Shown: piece by piece, positions 52,155-63,358 of the stretch
Numbering within the stretch: position 1 is the stretch's first letter
Layout of the letters: each line of letters starts with the position of its first letter
Source of the DNA: Fragilariopsis cylindrus CCMP1102
Taxonomy: Eukaryota; Bacillariophyta; Bacillariophyceae; Bacillariales; Bacillariaceae
NCBI GenBank assembly: GCA_900095095.1
Contig: FMBT01000332.1
Coordinates: forward strand, 186,001-250,000
Direction of reading: 5' to 3'
Length of the DNA: 64,000 nucleotides
Made by a program: the position numbers and the translations under genes
Notes under the pieces: generated by a model
Database searches by the model: none
Seen by the model: only the letters and a program-made list of their open reading frames with translations
What the model was told of the DNA's origin: nothing

Positions 52155-55100
52155 CTCCCCATTGATCGTAACGATTTCATCTAACTCTGATTGAGTAATG
52201 TAGCGATCGACTTCTAATGTATCATCAAAATACAGCGCGGCCGTGTTACCTCCAAAATGAAAGATTGGACGGATCAACTCGTAAGTACTTTGGTAACCCC
52301 AATGTTTCGTAAGTATATCCGCGATATTACTTTCCGATTTGATATGTTGCAGATTAATGAAACCACTTGCAATTAAGCTTCTAACAAAGTGAAATGACAG
52401 AATGTTATGTCGTTTATGTAACTTTGCGTCAGGTATGGTTGCACTATTAATCATAGCATCATTGTCTCCCCATGCGTAGTCTTGCTCACCCACTGGTACT
52501 CCAAGGTATCGTAGATACTGTCGGTGATCAATGATCTGTTCGAAACAAGTTCGACATGCAAGGAATTCAGATCCGTATGTTGCAGTCTCCGTAGTAGATT
52601 GTTTCTTGGAATACCAATCGACTGGAGTCTTGTTGTAGAAATGAACTACGCCTGTAACTGCCTTTCCGGAGAGTACGTCATGCATTAGATTTGCATCGAA
52701 GTAATGGGTCAAAACGATTCGTTTTCCCAGTGGAGGCGGTGCATCTTTAGGGATGTCTTCAGTTGGGTTTCCATATACGGAATGGCTCCAATCGTAAGGT
52801 GGCATTGGTGGAATACCGGAATAATCTGGTTCATCAACTCGAAAGCGTAGTTTGAAATGCCTGAACTTGCATAAGAATCCGTAGATACGTTTGATTCTTT
52901 CAAGATGTCCTTTTCTTGGTTGAGCCCTGAAACTTGATAAGGTCATTACTGCCGATTGAATATCCCATCGTCCTATAGAGATTGCCCATTGCATAGCTCC
53001 TATTAATGATTGATATATCTCAATTCCGTCTTGGTCAAGGAATGCGGTTGTATCAAGCTCTGGATGGTCTCCTTTTACTAACGGCGATCTGTACTTCTGT
53101 TTAGGCAATTCCTTGAAGACTTGCTTGTAGGCATCTTCCATCTTATCGACGTACCGACCTGGGTTCATACATAGAACTCCATCAGAGTCTCTTTCGAATC
53201 CACATCCTAAGTGGAAGTTAACTTCTCCTGAACCTTTCAGTTTGAAGTTGTACGGTGCTGATGACAGCTGCTCGAGGAACTCTAACGGGTTCTCCATAAT
53301 AATGCATAGGTCATCGACATATGTGGCCACATATTCGTACACATCTCTTGTGGGACATTTTCTCATGAAAATACTTGACTCGGCTTTAGATGGAAAGAAT
53401 CCTAGGTCTCGTAGACAGTCAGATAGCAAAATGTTGAAAGCTTTTCCGCTAAGTCGTAGTCCGTAAAGAGCCTTATCGATGATAAGAAGGTTTCCTTGTA
53501 GCTCCCCAAATTCTGGCCCTGCTTTGATACATACCTTTTCTGTGGTCTTTGCTTCAAGATAAGCATTTCCAATATCAGTAGCCCATGGAGTCATGTTGTT
53601 CAGCTCTCCTAAGAATATGCATGTACGTAAGCCACGTAATGAAACAACACCTGAGTAAACAGATTCAAGAGGTACATCCGTTAGATTACCATTAGCTACA
53701 ACTCGAGCCTTGTGTCTGCCATCGTGTTTCACATCAAAGATAGTGTGAACCTGAATCTTTCGATATCCTTCTGGTATCTTTGCTTCGTTGAATTTACCCT
53801 TATTCTTGAATACTGCATAGTCGGTTAGTTGCGCATGTTCCAGTACATTTGCTTCTTGCCATTTATGGTTTCCGTTCCTTTCGTCAAATTCAAGGGCTTC
53901 CTTGTAATTGCGTGGTATAGAGAATCCATACTTGTACTTCGGAGTAACACGGAAGGAACGTAGCTTGGCTTGTTTCACAAGTCGTCGAATATGCTGATCT
54001 CGGTTAGCAATTCTTTTAAAGCGTTTCCATCCCTCTAACTCAAGTAGGTCGTGTTTCTTGGCATATATAGCAAGATCAACTGGGATATCCTTAGCAAGGA
54101 AGTCCAATGGTTCAACCGAAACTGCTCCAGTTTCCCAAGCCGTCTTGACATTATAGTCACTCCCCATTCTTTCCTTGTGTCCCACAGGAGTATGCACGTG
54201 TCCTAATATAGTACGAAACTTCCAATGATGTCCGTCTTCATTGTTTTCTTCTCTTTCGATGTAATCTAGGATCTCGTTGTAAGACATGATATCTTCTTGG
54301 GAACTGTGATCATAGTTAAGCTTGAACCTGATTAGATCTTGATTCTTCTCTACTTCGCCGTCGAAGTTCTTGATAAGTTCTACAACTCGTGCTCGATTAA
54401 CTTCACCTCTCTCGTCTGGTTTGGTTAGAAATACTCTTCCTACTAGGTCACTTGGTGGAGGTGCTATTATTACCATCGGTTTGCCATCTTCTCCGATTAC
54501 CGCGTTACCATTTTCGTCTTCGAGAGGAAACTCAAATTCTTGCCATATAGGATTTTCATTCTCCCCATTTTCTCGTAGAAAGACAAATTCATCGTTTTGT
54601 TCGGTGATATGCGTATCACGATTTTTCAGAACCTGTTGACGGGTTAGAGGCGATGGCCGTGGGTTGGTGGGATGGTTGATATCCGTAACATGTTCTTGTT
54701 GGCGACTAGTTGATAACGGAAGGTCTTGTTCAGGTTGTACTTCGTTTGTTATGAGTGCATTCATTGCATGAATGTTCATATCTCGCAAACGTTTACTACT
54801 ACGTGTTCCTTTTCCTCTACTTGGATCTTTTGGATGTAAGTCGCGTAATTTCCTAGGTTTTACATGTTTCGACTTGGTAGTAGATGAACGTTTGGGCAGC
54901 GACGATTTAACGGGGACAACAGGAGGTGCTGTGTTAAAATGACCAGTTTGCTGTTCATTTGAATCAAAAAAGTAGTCATCCGCTTCTTCTTGTATTTGAT
55001 GAGCTTTAGCTTTTGCTTTTACTTTCAGTTCCTCTTGTAGTTGGTCGTCGATGTTCTTTAATATTGCTGTAGTATCAAAATTGTTAAAAGTATTTCCCGA

Positions 55101-58100
55101 GGTTACTTCTTTTAACTTGATATTTGCAATTTCTTCTGCTGGAGAAATGATATCTTTTACGTTGAGTAGGTTATCATCAATCGTGATTGGATCTTCGCGT
55201 AGATTCTTCATCGTAGTGTCCCGTGCAGTACGTATGGCAGATCGGCAAATTTCTTCTCCAGTATCATCTGTAATGATTTTGTAGGTCATCTTGTTTCCAA
55301 TGTGTTCTGATACTCCTACCCAATGGCCTCTGCATTCTTTTGATTTTCCTGGAAACTTTCGTTCTTTTTCATCGAGAAGAAAATAAACAGGTTCCCAAAA
55401 ATAAAAGTACAGCAGAGGACTAATATCGGTCATTTGGAATGTCGCGATTTGCAAAGGACTTTTGGTTCCATCTCCGAGCATAGGATCAACACAATGATTG
55501 AGGCAGAAGATGACATACGATAATGCTAGAAACCAAATGTAAGGAGGGCAGCCGCTGCGATCCATGACTCGGTTAGTGTACCGCTTGACAGTTTGCCATC
55601 GATTTTCAGCGTAATTTTGATGCTGATATTTCGATTCACACTGCCACTGGGAAATACATATATCTCGGAGATATCGTGAGTTTTTCCAACCGCGGTACAT
55701 AGGAGCATTATCTGCTTCTAATCCTGTAGGACATCCTCGATAACGGACTCGATCTTGTAGGCTTTCTAGAAACTCTTCAGAAGAACCGTTTTTAACCTTG
55801 TATGCATCAGTCAGTTTTGACTTTTTACCAACGAAGATATGAGCACATTTCTCACCACCATTTATAGCAGGTGTATTTGAATAGATCATGTCAGTTGCAT
55901 CAGCTTCGTCTCGACGTTTGAGGTTTGCAGAAGGATTAGGTGACTTGAACATCTTGTGCAGGTTCGTAGATGGAGGCAGCTTCATATTTTGCGTTGTATT
56001 CTTAAAGGTATTTCTAATAATATCTGCCGGTAGATGTGCAAAATATTTCCGTTTGGATTCGTAGTCAATTGGTGTAGGTACCGAATATCTTGGCTTGAGA
56101 GGCGTCATTACAGAAGCTATATCGTTAGCGTTGATGTCATATTGTTCACAGGAATCAATGATGCCTTGATAAATAAGACGTTGAGTGACTTCATTTGATA
56201 GAAAGTCTTCCCAGTACTCGTGCTCCGTAGGTCGAGGCGTCGACATGTCATCTAGATACGCTGTGTCGGATACAGTGTCAACAAAGATGTTAGGATCATG
56301 AAGTACTTCAGTGGAGTCATAAAATATTTGATTGTTCAAATCTTCGATATTATTGTCCTCAATAATGTCGGTGCAAGTCGAATTACGTTCTGCCGGAAAG
56401 AATTTTATACCGTCTACCATTGTAGATGATTCCTTATTATTGCCCATGTTATCAATAATTGGGGTTGGTAAATCATTAGCTTTAGAAGCAGATGTTTTCT
56501 TGTCAGTCAGTTCTTGTTTAGAGGACGCAGCTTTGAGTCGTTTTTCTTTGATTCGAATACGACGTTTGAGCTTACTTTTCCTAAGTCGAGGACATTCAAT
56601 TTTCTCCCCATTGGAGTCATCGATTGGAACATTCCATTCAATTGAGGTAGATGGTCTGATATGTTCCACAACACTATCATCATCACTTGAGGAATCTTCT
56701 CGAGCTCGATCTTGTAAACCGGGCATAGTACCAACACTGTCATCAACGTCAGGTTCAATCTCAACGGTTTTATTTACACGCTTTTGTAAATATTCGTAGT
56801 TAGTTCTTCCATATTCATCATAGAAGTTATCGATGGCTTCTTTAGGAATAGGAGGAAATGTTCGTATCATTTCTTCTGATGTACGGTTATCGTCATTAAG
56901 ATTGGGATCCCATTGAGAAGGTGAAGTAAATTGTACTTGTGGAAGGTTCATATCAGCATCGGTGGGATACGTTTGACGGATGTATGGTAAGCCTGCTCGA
57001 ATAGTTAAAGGTAGTTGATACCCATCTGCTGTATCGATGCGTTGAAGACCGCCATAGGCTGTCGCTGTATCACCAACTAGGTTGTGATGCGCTTGAAATT
57101 GGCATTTTGAATGGATGGATCGTCTCTGTTCGGGTACATGAGCATATTGATGGAATATTGCTAGAACACGTCCGAATCGAGTTTCGATCACAGCGCAAAA
57201 GGTACCGAGTTTCTTGCCCGTCATTTGATGATCACCTGCAATGCCAATATTAACACGTCGTCCGTCCGAGTTGTATGACATAACTCTCATATCGCTGCCT
57301 GCGATTCCACCATTAGCGCCTCCGTCCATTAATGCAAGCGGTTCATCAAAGAATTTGGTTGCATTGACGGATATGACATAGTTATCTTCGATGGAAACTG
57401 CTTGCGAAGAATCGACTTGATCGAATCGGTGACGGATTACTGCCATAGAGGCTGTATACGTGAGATGTCCAGTGATATTTCCATCTTTTCCGATTAATGG
57501 TGTAGATCTATTGGACAGCATTCTTCGTGGATCAGCAATTGGTAGATCGGTCTTCTTTGGAAGATCTTTCTTCTTGAGGATTCCATTGGGGCGTCTTCTT
57601 GCTGCATTTGCAACTAGCTCGGTAGCTTCAATAACAGATTGATCGTCATTGTCATCAGCGTCGTATCCGTACGTAGCTTCTGAATATGCAGATGTATCTG
57701 TTTCGTAGCCTTCAGACTGACCCATGTAAACAGCTAATTCACTATTCTTCTTAGCACCTTGCTTAGGAGATTTGTTGTTATTCTGTTTAAGAATCTGCTT
57801 CTTGATATCCGTTGGCTCCTTGCTCCATGCAATGCGAAATTCCCTAGAACACTTGCTGTAGATTGCTTGGTCGATATCAGCTTCTGGATCTCGAGGACGA
57901 GGTGGCGGACGGTTGCGTTGATAAGCGGCGAAGGCGAGTACCGTTTGTTCATTGCTCATAGTTTCACCAGAAATGGACATATTTGCAATGAAATCACTAG
58001 TACCATCGTCTTCTCCGTCGATAACGCCGTTGTCATTATCATTGTAAAATGATTCAGCTTGATGCGCATGGCGAGTTGGCCGTTTGAATGGAGTGTTCAA

Positions 58101-59753
58101 ATCGTGTACCTTTGATTGTTGCATTAGGAACTTTAGGTATTCCGTATATGAAACAGCGGTAGGTGCACCAGGTAACGCATTGGCTCTCTTTGCTTCTGTC
58201 TTTTGTACCCAACTATTGGAAAGAGCGACATCAGGATTAGTGGCTTTTTGAAGAAGCATAATCTTAAACTCTTCGTCGAGAGGCTTTCTTGCGATCTTGT
58301 CATACTTGTCAGCACATTCTTGGAACGAAATGAGAAATTCGTATCTTGTATCGAACTTAGTAATCGTTAAAGACATTATCTTATTCATCAAGAGATGTGT
58401 ACCTTGCATTGCAGAATCAGATGACGTCTGATGTTCCTCATGCTTTTTCCATACATAAAGTGAATCTTCTGGATGTGTGGTTAGTAAACCTTTACCTTCG
58501 GGATTCTGAAGAACTGCAGCTAGGATCTGTTCGAAATAGTTTAGCTGAAGTTCGGCTAAAATTGTATCGGATCCTGTACTGCAATTCTTAGCAATTGTCC
58601 AATTAGGTGCTGCTACCCGCCATAATCGATCAGCTTTCAATTGCCGTTTCATCTTGATAAACCATTCTCCGTAACCTACATCATCCTTGATATGTGGATA
58701 TTTAGCAATATCTCTTGGGCTTCTATTCCAGCTAACAAGCAATGCATCTTGGTCCTTTTCTAATTGGCTTTTAGGTAAAAAGATAGTACCAGCTGAGCTA
58801 CCACTCGTTCCTGAAGATGAGGTTACTGACGCTGCATTCGAGAGTGTGATAAGCCAGGCAGGATATCCAGTTCTACACCATGTAGAGTAATCAGCTGCAA
58901 CCCATGCTGTTGGATTACGTCTCTCAGCATCAGATCCATCACTTTCACGAAATGCGCAGTAGGCAACAGCACGCTTGATCTTCTTCCTGTCTGTCGAATT
59001 ACATGGCTCTGCTTTAATCGTATTAGAAATACCATCTACCGTATCGTATTGAAGAGTGTCTGTGTCAATTTCATCTAATACACAGAAATCTTCAAAGGAA
59101 CGACATCCTTGACGGTGAAGTGCTAACGAGACATAATCCGTGAGCTTAAGTGCCATGATATCTACTAACAGATGTTCTAGATCTTTTTGAACTATAGCAG
59201 TTGTCGCTACCGTGGGTGTTGTTCTAGTGGACGGCATTGTAGTCTTAGAAGGATCGTCAGGTGGATCGGATGGGTCTTGAGGATCTGAAGGATCAGGTGG
59301 ATTTGTTCCTTTGTTGTTATCGTCGTTTCCTTCGATACTCTCTTCTGGGTCGTTTGTTGTTTCTTTCGAGACAATAGATTTGATCTGATGTTCTGCTAGA
59401 TATGAATCCAAGCTGGGTATAGCAGAATCTGTTGAATCGCCGGAACTAGAGCCGCTTAGAGCGCTGTTGTTATGATCTAGTTTCGATTCAGGTTCTGCTT
59501 CTCCTCTCGTCGATAGATATTGCTGCTTTCTCTTGAGTGGTTTCGCGGACCTTGGAGAGGTAGTACTTTGACGCAAAGGTGTCAGTAGACTTGGATCTTC
59601 TCTTGGAGGAGTAGAGCTGTCGAGCGATGCTTCGGGTATTGGCGATAGGCTGGCTGCCGACAAGTAAGAATAAGATGGACTATCGCTATTATCACTTCCT
59701 GTTGTGGGTAGTGGATTATTAGCTGTTCCTTCTTTTTCTTCTTCTTGATTCAT
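52149..59753 (-). CDS. Copia-type Gag-Pol polyprotein
   Basis: A single 2534-residue frame. Gag occupies roughly residues 1-750, beginning Glu/Ser/Pro-rich; I see no CCHC zinc knuckle. The aspartic protease motif is ALMDGGANGG (about 810). The integrase core has LEADNAPMY (about 1348) and QNYAENRWQTVKR (about 1383), supplying D and E of the catalytic triad. Reverse transcriptase runs from about 1960 with DGRHKARVVANGN, WATDIGNAYLEA and YVDDLCII (about 2146). RNase H follows with THYFDANL (about 2351), ETATYGSEF and DNDAMINSA (about 2431), ending KSESNIADILTKHWGY. This order (IN before RT) defines Ty1/copia. The last codons run into the LTR: the TGT-TAA at its edge is Cys plus stop. Confidence 0.95.
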   Translation of the reverse strand: MNQEEEKEGTANNPLPTTGSDNSDSPSYSYLSAASLSPIPEASLDSSTPPREDPSLLTPLRQSTTSPRSAKPLKRKQQYLSTRGEAEPESKLDHNNSALSGSSSGDSTDSAIPSLDSYLAEHQIKSIVSKETTNDPEESIEGNDDNNKGTNPPDPSDPQDPSDPPDDPSKTTMPSTRTTPTVATTAIVQKDLEHLLVDIMALKLTDYVSLALHRQGCRSFEDFCVLDEIDTDTLQYDTVDGISNTIKAEPCNSTDRKKIKRAVAYCAFRESDGSDAERRNPTAWVAADYSTWCRTGYPAWLITLSNAASVTSSSGTSGSSAGTIFLPKSQLEKDQDALLVSWNRSPRDIAKYPHIKDDVGYGEWFIKMKRQLKADRLWRVAAPNWTIAKNCSTGSDTILAELQLNYFEQILAAVLQNPEGKGLLTTHPEDSLYVWKKHEEHQTSSDSAMQGTHLLMNKIMSLTITKFDTRYEFLISFQECADKYDKIARKPLDEEFKIMLLQKATNPDVALSNSWVQKTEAKRANALPGAPTAVSYTEYLKFLMQQSKVHDLNTPFKRPTRHAHQAESFYNDNDNGVIDGEDDGTSDFIANMSISGETMSNEQTVLAFAAYQRNRPPPRPRDPEADIDQAIYSKCSREFRIAWSKEPTDIKKQILKQNNNKSPKQGAKKNSELAVYMGQSEGYETDTSAYSEATYGYDADDNDDQSVIEATELVANAARRRPNGILKKKDLPKKTDLPIADPRRMLSNRSTPLIGKDGNITGHLTYTASMAVIRHRFDQVDSSQAVSIEDNYVISVNATKFFDEPLALMDGGANGGIAGSDMRVMSYNSDGRRVNIGIAGDHQMTGKKLGTFCAVIETRFGRVLAIFHQYAHVPEQRRSIHSKCQFQAHHNLVGDTATAYGGLQRIDTADGYQLPLTIRAGLPYIRQTYPTDADMNLPQVQFTSPSQWDPNLNDDNRTSEEMIRTFPPIPKEAIDNFYDEYGRTNYEYLQKRVNKTVEIEPDVDDSVGTMPGLQDRAREDSSSDDDSVVEHIRPSTSIEWNVPIDDSNGEKIECPRLRKSKLKRRIRIKEKRLKAASSKQELTDKKTSASKANDLPTPIIDNMGNNKESSTMVDGIKFFPAERNSTCTDIIEDNNIEDLNNQIFYDSTEVLHDPNIFVDTVSDTAYLDDMSTPRPTEHEYWEDFLSNEVTQRLIYQGIIDSCEQYDINANDIASVMTPLKPRYSVPTPIDYESKRKYFAHLPADIIRNTFKNTTQNMKLPPSTNLHKMFKSPNPSANLKRRDEADATDMIYSNTPAINGGEKCAHIFVGKKSKLTDAYKVKNGSSEEFLESLQDRVRYRGCPTGLEADNAPMYRGWKNSRYLRDICISQWQCESKYQHQNYAENRWQTVKRYTNRVMDRSGCPPYIWFLALSYVIFCLNHCVDPMLGDGTKSPLQIATFQMTDISPLLYFYFWEPVYFLLDEKERKFPGKSKECRGHWVGVSEHIGNKMTYKIITDDTGEEICRSAIRTARDTTMKNLREDPITIDDNLLNVKDIISPAEEIANIKLKEVTSGNTFNNFDTTAILKNIDDQLQEELKVKAKAKAHQIQEEADDYFFDSNEQQTGHFNTAPPVVPVKSSLPKRSSTTKSKHVKPRKLRDLHPKDPSRGKGTRSSKRLRDMNIHAMNALITNEVQPEQDLPLSTSRQQEHVTDINHPTNPRPSPLTRQQVLKNRDTHITEQNDEFVFLRENGENENPIWQEFEFPLEDENGNAVIGEDGKPMVIIAPPPSDLVGRVFLTKPDERGEVNRARVVELIKNFDGEVEKNQDLIRFKLNYDHSSQEDIMSYNEILDYIEREENNEDGHHWKFRTILGHVHTPVGHKERMGSDYNVKTAWETGAVSVEPLDFLAKDIPVDLAIYAKKHDLLELEGWKRFKRIANRDQHIRRLVKQAKLRSFRVTPKYKYGFSIPRNYKEALEFDERNGNHKWQEANVLEHAQLTDYAVFKNKGKFNEAKIPEGYRKIQVHTIFDVKHDGRHKARVVANGNLTDVPLESVYSGVVSLRGLRTCIFLGELNNMTPWATDIGNAYLEAKTTEKVCIKAGPEFGELQGNLLIIDKALYGLRLSGKAFNILLSDCLRDLGFFPSKAESSIFMRKCPTRDVYEYVATYVDDLCIIMENPLEFLEQLSSAPYNFKLKGSGEVNFHLGCGFERDSDGVLCMNPGRYVDKMEDAYKQVFKELPKQKYRSPLVKGDHPELDTTAFLDQDGIEIYQSLIGAMQWAISIGRWDIQSAVMTLSSFRAQPRKGHLERIKRIYGFLCKFRHFKLRFRVDEPDYSGIPPMPPYDWSHSVYGNPTEDIPKDAPPPLGKRIVLTHYFDANLMHDVLSGKAVTGVVHFYNKTPVDWYSKKQSTTETATYGSEFLACRTCFEQIIDHRQYLRYLGVPVGEQDYAWGDNDAMINSATIPDAKLHKRHNILSFHFVRSLIASGFINLQHIKSESNIADILTKHWGYQSTYELIRPIFHFGGNTAALYFDDTLEVDRYITQSELDEIVTINGEC
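52155..52163 (-). other. Polypurine tract of the copia element
   Basis: On the minus strand AATGGGGAG directly precedes the LTR start (TGTTAAATTATA), the position of plus-strand priming. Confidence 0.7.
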
Positions 59754-59949
59754 TCACAGTTGAATGACTTCTCTAGTTGCTTATTCGGTAAGACTTGAGG
59801 TATGAGTATATTGTATTTAGACTTCTTTCGAGATCGTTAATTCAATAATGTCAATTAAATTTAATTGGATCTCCGGTCCTCTTGATGTTCAAATGAAATC
59901 AAAGGAAGTTGATCAGCAGTTCTATAGGATAGAATTGCGACTGTTAATC

Positions 59950-60762
59950 TGATAAGTTTCACAAACAATCGATGATTGTTGAAACGGGTTCAGTATCAAA
60001 TAGGATTTGATATTCAGACAATCTTACTCTTCGGTCTTGTAAGATTCTGTTATGACGGTAAGAAAAGATACTCTCGATTCTTATAGACTGGTTGCGATGT
60101 TCTACCAGGATACTCTCCCTTTTAGAATGCTGAAAGTCCTTCCGAACAATGTTCACTCTGTAAATGTAGATATTTCTATTATCTTTCCAGACAACGATAT
60201 GTTCAAACGCAAAAGTTGTTATTAACACACTTGTTTAATTAGTCTATGGTTATTACAATTTCTCAACAATAAAAGACAGTAATTGTTCATTTCTCGTAAT
60301 CGAGGTAATTCTGCTCTTTTCTTCGTATTTTAGTATTGCGGTTTCCAGTAACCTTGCATACAACTTTCTGTTCCTAACTCACTTCGCCTCAATGCATATA
60401 TATCGCATTAGCGGTTCAAAGGTGGACATCGACATCTGTTCGACTTCCATATGTATAACACTCTTCATAATCGTGTTCTATGTATTCGGACACTCTTCCT
60501 AATCGTGTTCCGATTTGTATAAATATACCTAAGCACTTCTCTTATTTGCGCTCGGTTCCAATTGCTTCGACAACTGCTTCGACAGTCACTTCAACTCCAA
60601 CAGTACGATGTTGGCTTTTAGCTAACTTTCTGTTCTCTTTTATCTCAATAATGCATACACGTGCATTCTCACTCACTAATCTGATCGCGCTTGTATTTCT
60701 ACTCCGCGGGGCTTATGTACGACATATGACTCCTACGCTTGAGTACTATGTATAATTTAACA
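59950..60762 (-). repeat. LTR (5' LTR of the minus-strand element)
   Basis: Second 813-bp LTR. In element orientation it is the promoter-bearing copy; the internal sequence begins at 59949 (ATTAACAGTCGC on the minus strand), where a tRNA primer site is expected. I cannot assign the tRNA. Confidence 0.95.
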
Positions 60763-60767
60763 AGGTC
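60763..60767. repeat. Target-site duplication, right copy
   Basis: AGGTC, matching 51337-51341. Confidence 0.92.
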
Positions 60768-61274
60768 AAACCAAGTATGAGATGATACGACCAATTCATT
60801 TGATACTATATTTGCCACTAAACAACTAGTAGTTCTCTATCAAGATGTTCATGTCAAGGATGATACTATTGTTGTTATGCAAATAGTAGTTCTTCATCAA
60901 GCTGTTCACGACAACGACGATGGGGATAACTTCATTACCATTATGCAACTAGCTCGGAATAACTCTTTCTATAGAACGAAGATTACGCCAACAACGGAAG
61001 ATTCCAGGAACACTAATAAGATAAGACCAAAGACGATTCAACGAATAGTTGCACTACTACTACTATTGATTCTTCCAATACAATCAAAGATATGGATCCG
61101 ATCAAGGATCCAATCAGTTCAAAGGGAGACAAGAATAATTCCGGCAATGTTTTGAATAATACTAATACGAATACGAATACGAATATTATGCGAATACTAA
61201 TACTAATATTACAATCGTGATAGATAGAAAGTTACCCCAGATCCTTCCCCGCTGCATGGATCCGACTTGGAATC

Positions 61275-61385
61275 GGATTACTAGTCGTACTAGTACTACT
61301 ACTAGTAACATAGTTGTACTACCATTACTAGTACTACTACTGCTATATATTAGTACTACTAGTCGTACTATCATTACTACTAGTC
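61275..61385. repeat. ACTAGT / GTACTACTACT-rich tract
   Basis: Repeated CTAGTACTACTACTAGTA-type units with several self-complementary ACTAGT hexamers, able to fold back. Confidence 0.7.
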
Positions 61386-62515
61386 AGTAGCTAGTATAAT
61401 TTCATTGTGTCGCTACAAGAAGGAAATGGTTATCCAGGAACCCTTCAGTGCATTTTTCGAATTTTTACCTAACAAACTACTAGTACCATATTTTAATACC
61501 GTTACTTAATATATACTTACAGTACAGTACTTAAGCATAATATTTTCGCCAATAAATTCAAACCCGTTGGAATTGGTGCGCGAGCGCGTTATGCGAAAGT
61601 TGAGCTTTTGTGTTACTCTCTTTACGAAAGCTACGGACCTACTCTGAAAAATACGACAACAAGTAACCGAGGAAAACACGAGTAGGATACTGTTCTTTTA
61701 CAAGGACGAGTTAAGGCATCTCTTGACCGTACAAGTCCAAGTAAAAGACGGTATGGACACGAGTCTGTCCATTGAGCTGACGAGTAGGAGTTAATGAGTA
61801 TGGTGTGTACTCATGTTAGTTCCTGTTAGCATTGTTAGCAAGTAGAAGTTACAAGTCGACACAATAGATCGGCATCTCAGTTGCCAAGTAGATTTTTGCG
61901 TGAGGATGCTGCGATGATGTGGGGGAAAGTATTCCATTTTGGAGCACGTGCCAGTATTCCTTAAAAATTAAGTTAGTAACACCAAAAAGAAGCTTTTAGG
62001 TAGTAAAGTCACGTTATGGGAGCAAAGGTGTCCACATACACACCCTTCCTCAACAAGAAGGCCTCACGAGCATACTTTTTCAATAATCTCACCAGCTAGA
62101 TTCTTACTCAATGAATGGAATAATAATAGTATAATATTGAATGATTCCATGAACAAGTAGCCCATCTCTATCCGCCTTAGTGGCAATAATGTTTGACGTC
62201 TTACACATGTTATACATGCCAAAAGCAATTAAGCTTAGCTTTCTTTTGATATTTAACACTTAATGTACAACCTGATAGAAGTTCCATTACAGCAAGGAAT
62301 GTCCTTGATATAGTCCCCCCAAGAACTCAACGCTCATCGCACACTATTAACACGACAAGGTAATTTAATACACATTGCTGTCATTACGAAGATTATCATC
62401 ATAGCTCTATAACTACCAGGGACTAGAACACATTGAAGACATATGCAAATAGCTTATGAAAAGAGGACTACAACAGTATTGCCTTCTGAAATTTGAGGAA
62501 ACTGAAATATGAGGA

Positions 62516-62533
62516 GGGGGGGGGGGGGGGGGG
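62516..62533. repeat. Homopolymer of 18 G
   Basis: A pure G run, preceded by GAGGA and followed about 10 bp later by a TA repeat. Its length is likely to be unreliable. Confidence 0.9.
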
Positions 62534-63052
62534 CACAGTCTTATATATATATATATATATTGTATAATAGTTTCTATTTTTATTTTTGGTGTAGAGGCAC
62601 AGTATGTAGATGGATTTGATTCTTTGGAAGGGAACAAGGCACAGTAGATCTTATAACATTCGAAGCATAGGAAAGTCTCCTGGAAAGTTGTTATATTCTT
62701 TGGTATTGTAATTGTAATTGTAATTGTTATTGCTGATGTTGATGTTGACGTTGATGTTGATGTTGATGTTATCATATAGTAGCTAATAATGGGAATGAAA
62801 TGGTATGGTTATGGCGATGGTATATATCTCAGTAGTTTCTTGATTTGATTTGGTTTTCTCCAATTTGTACGCACTGGTAGCTAGCTAGGGAGAGTTCCCG
62901 CGAAAATACAGTACAGTGTTTCTTGTGGGTGATGTAGATTTTTGTAGAAAAGTAGTAGCCGTCAAAGGGTAGGCTACAATAACAGTCTAAAGTTGGTAAG
63001 CATGGTACTACTATTTAGAAATGGAGTTGCTTCATGTGTTCTCAGAATATAA

Positions 63053-63307
63053 TTACAAATTGTTGACAGCCCAGATTCCGAAGGCAATGGTAAGGGCCAC
63101 ACCACCAAAACTAAAGATGAGAATGGGTGCATCGCCACCATCGTGCATTGTTCCTACGCAATTCCCAATTTTTTTTGCATATCGTTGACATGAACCAGAG
63201 CATTGTGGACAACAAAAACCGGCACTCTGTTCTTCAAAAAATAAACTAGCGCATTCACCCTGTTGTAAAGATGAAAATGAGGTACAAATATTTGTGCGAG
63301 TCACCAT
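63053..63307 (-). CDS. Small Cys-rich protein with C-terminal membrane helix
   Basis: 84 residues from the ATG at 63307 (MVTRTNICTS); the frame is open further upstream to 63358, and an upstream exon is possible. It has a Cys-rich segment (FCCPQCSGSCQRYAKK, then NCVG), an acidic/Gly patch (MHDGGDAPI) and a strongly hydrophobic end (LIFSFGGVALTIAFGIWAV). About 170 bp upstream a minus-strand frame (63647-63470) resembles a signal peptide (SVVRTFAFIVVIYC), which could be the first exon. If so it would be a small secretory-pathway membrane protein with a disulfide-rich lumenal domain. The family is not recognised. Confidence 0.4.
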   Translation of the reverse strand: MVTRTNICTSFSSLQQGECASLFFEEQSAGFCCPQCSGSCQRYAKKIGNCVGTMHDGGDAPILIFSFGGVALTIAFGIWAVNNL

Positions 63308-63358
63308 AGTGATTTTTTCCTTTCGTATTGTGTCATAAATTAGCAGTGTTTGGACCAA

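Larger units (their letters stand above)
51342..60762 (-). mobile_element. Complete Ty1/copia LTR retrotransposon (CoDi-like), minus orientation
   Basis: 9421 bp bounded by 813-bp LTRs (51342-52154 and 59950-60762) with TG...CA ends and AGGTC target duplications. One long frame encodes Gag-Pol in copia order (protease, integrase, RT, RNase H). A purine tract (AATGGGGAG) lies just inside the left LTR, as expected for the polypurine tract of an element running right to left. I noticed no difference between the LTRs, so the insertion is very recent. It looks whole. The single Gag-Pol frame and the DGGAN protease motif resemble diatom CoDi lineages, but the lineage is not proven. It sits in Asn/Thr-rich decayed sequence. 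Confidence 0.95.
60768..63052. other. Gene-poor region with simple repeats
   Basis: 60768-61160 continues the Asn/Thr-rich sequence split by the retroelement (GTAGTTCTTCATCAAGCTGT resembles GTAGTTCTCTATCAAGATGT within it). 61280-61390 is dense in ACTAGT/GTACTACT motifs. 62516-62533 is an 18-base G run followed by a TA run (about 62543-62560). GATGTTGATGTTGATGTTGA-type repeats lie at about 62735-62770. No gene is supported. Confidence 0.5.
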
